Shown here: piece after piece, positions 1-20,000 of the stretch | How the letters are laid out: the number at the start of each line of letters is the position of its first letter | How positions within the stretch are numbered: the stretch's first letter is position 1 | Assembly: GCA_027972325.1 (NCBI GenBank) | Contig: JAPMOS010000019.1 | Span: 572,293-592,292, forward strand | DNA: 20,000 nt | From: Paratrimastix pyriformis | Taxonomy: Eukaryota; Preaxostyla; Paratrimastigidae | Direction: 5' to 3' | Made by a program: the position numbers and the translations under genes | Notes under the pieces: model-generated | Told to the model about the DNA's origin: nothing | The model's input: the letters and a program-made list of their open reading frames with translations, nothing else | Databases searched by the model: none

Positions 1-19416
<19,416 letters not shown>

Positions 19417-19433
19417 CTGCAAAAGTTCGAAAG

Positions 19434-19441
19434 AAAAAAAA
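19434..19441 (-). terminator. Oligo-T Pol III terminator, also acceptor pyrimidine tract
   Basis: Eight T on the minus strand just after the tRNA-Leu-like gene. The exon 1 acceptor AG lies about 16 bases further on, so the same run serves as its polypyrimidine tract. Confidence 0.6.
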
Positions 19442-19446
19442 GGATT

Positions 19447-19535
19447 TGCAAGGAGTGGGATTCGAACCCACGCGTGCGAACACACTAGTACCTGAAACTA
19501 GACTGGACCCCCTAAATAGTCTCCCTCATTCGTGC
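19447..19535 (-). tRNA. tRNA-Leu(CAG)-like gene with atypical D arm
   Basis: Read on the minus strand, the 3' two-thirds is a good class II tRNA. The anticodon stem is CTAGT/ACTAG with loop TTCAGGT (anticodon CAG), the same loop as common eukaryotic tRNA-Leu(CAG). A long variable arm (GTG-loop-CAC) follows, then a perfect T arm GTGGG-TTCGAAT-CCCAC, acceptor strand TCCTTGC and discriminator A. Eight T follow six bases later, a Pol III terminator. The 5' third is poor: the best 5' end (GCACGAA) pairs at only five of seven positions, and no clear A box is visible. It is either a divergent gene or a tRNA whose 5' part was replaced. Confidence 0.55.
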
Positions 19536-19698
19536 CCACGGTGGCAAAAGTGCCATCGAGTGAATCTGACACCATATTCGTGTTCTCCGTATGGGATTAC
19601 CCCCGGGCCATGGGTTTTTGGAATTTATTTTTCATGGGGTATAGAGACACGATCCCATAATTTTGTATGGGAATGCATGAAAAACCGCAAAAGACCAT

Positions 19699-19723
19699 GT
19701 CGGTTCGAATCCGGCCGCCCCCA
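19699..19723 (+). tRNA. tRNA 3'-end fragment (T arm and acceptor strand)
   Basis: GTCGG-TTCGAAT-CCGGC is a paired T arm, followed by CGCCCCC and A as acceptor strand and discriminator. I find no matching 5' acceptor strand GGGGGCG, D arm or anticodon arm upstream, where an ATTATGGGA-type palindrome lies instead, and no oligo-T run follows. Probably a fragment. Confidence 0.35.
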
Positions 19724-20000
19724 GTATCTCACCAACGGTTGGTCGGCCGACGACCCCGTTTCGTGGGAGCACCCCGGGTATGTGGTGAGCACTTTGCCAG
19801 TGTGTTTTCATGGGTGTGACACCGGTATGGGACGGGTGGGGTGACATAGACGGGGTGAAAATGACCAAAAAATGGGGATACACACACTGACCGGAAACTC
19901 GCACCAGTCACTTGTGGGAGCATCATCACGTCACGGGAAACATTTTCTGGGGTGTTTTAGAGCGTTTACAAGAGCCAATGACCCTCTGGGGTGGTTGGGG

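Larger units (their letters stand above)
19417..20000 (-). other. Upstream intron sequence with tRNA-like elements
   Basis: Apart from the tRNA-like elements and a palindrome (CCCATAAT...TATGGGA near 19650-19671), I see no convincing exon. A block ending in GTCAGT on the minus strand (donor near 19892) hits a stop in the frame that would fit exon 1, so I do not call it. Confidence 0.4.

Noticed and set aside
19892-19945. Possible extra exon upstream of exon 1 ending in GTCAGT
   Set aside because: The frame needed to join exon 1 contains a stop.

Overview
The window looks like nuclear DNA of a GC-rich microbial eukaryote. GC-rich exons with GC-rich third positions alternate with spliceosomal introns packed with GAT/ATC triplet repeats, GT/CA-rich minisatellites and short palindromic elements. 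tRNA-like sequences with internal Pol III promoter boxes, oligo-T terminators and poly-A tracts also point to a eukaryote. The style (GC-rich, intron-rich, giant surface proteins) would suit a free-living protist such as a metamonad, but that is a guess and nothing here fixes the species.

Almost the whole window is one gene on the minus strand, running off both ends. I can chain 24 exons, from positions 19416 down to 1, totalling about 5.1 kb (about 1,700 residues). Reading phase is kept across every junction except one (1684-1849 to 671-908), and one exon (18396-18711) carries two internal frame breaks. The predicted protein is rich in Ala and Leu and has many N-glycosylation sequons (NMT, NRT, NWT, NGT, NST and others), so it is probably extracellular. 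Its window-N-terminal half (19416 to about 9867) is helix-rich with Leu-heptad-like segments. The middle (about 9462 to 4726) looks like beta-propeller blades that often start R-G-[L/I]. The last part (about 3033 to 1) has long amphipathic beta strands and a Cys-rich stretch. I recognise no named family.

Layout by region: 19417-20000 is an upstream intron with a tRNA-Leu(CAG)-like gene and a tRNA 3'-half fragment. 18712-18975 is an intron with a 50-nt tRNA-like gene that lacks its anticodon arm. 16719-18395 holds introns with palindromic elements and decayed coding-like DNA. 5365-16463 holds exons separated by triplet-repeat and GT/CA-rich introns. 3034-4725 is a large intron holding a separate intronless gene (3319-4125, minus) for an acidic protein with Cys pairs. 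1-3033 is the last part of the gene seen here.

The most notable signals are: (1) all 23 donor sites I infer read GTCNG, not GTRAG; (2) two tRNA-like genes each end about 30 nt before a splice acceptor, so their Pol III oligo-T terminators double as polypyrimidine tracts; (3) introns repeatedly hold degenerate copies of the adjacent exon edge with the splice site; (4) a family of short palindromic ATTATGGGA elements recurs in introns; (5) several exons lie between complementary GAT and ATC repeat tracts.
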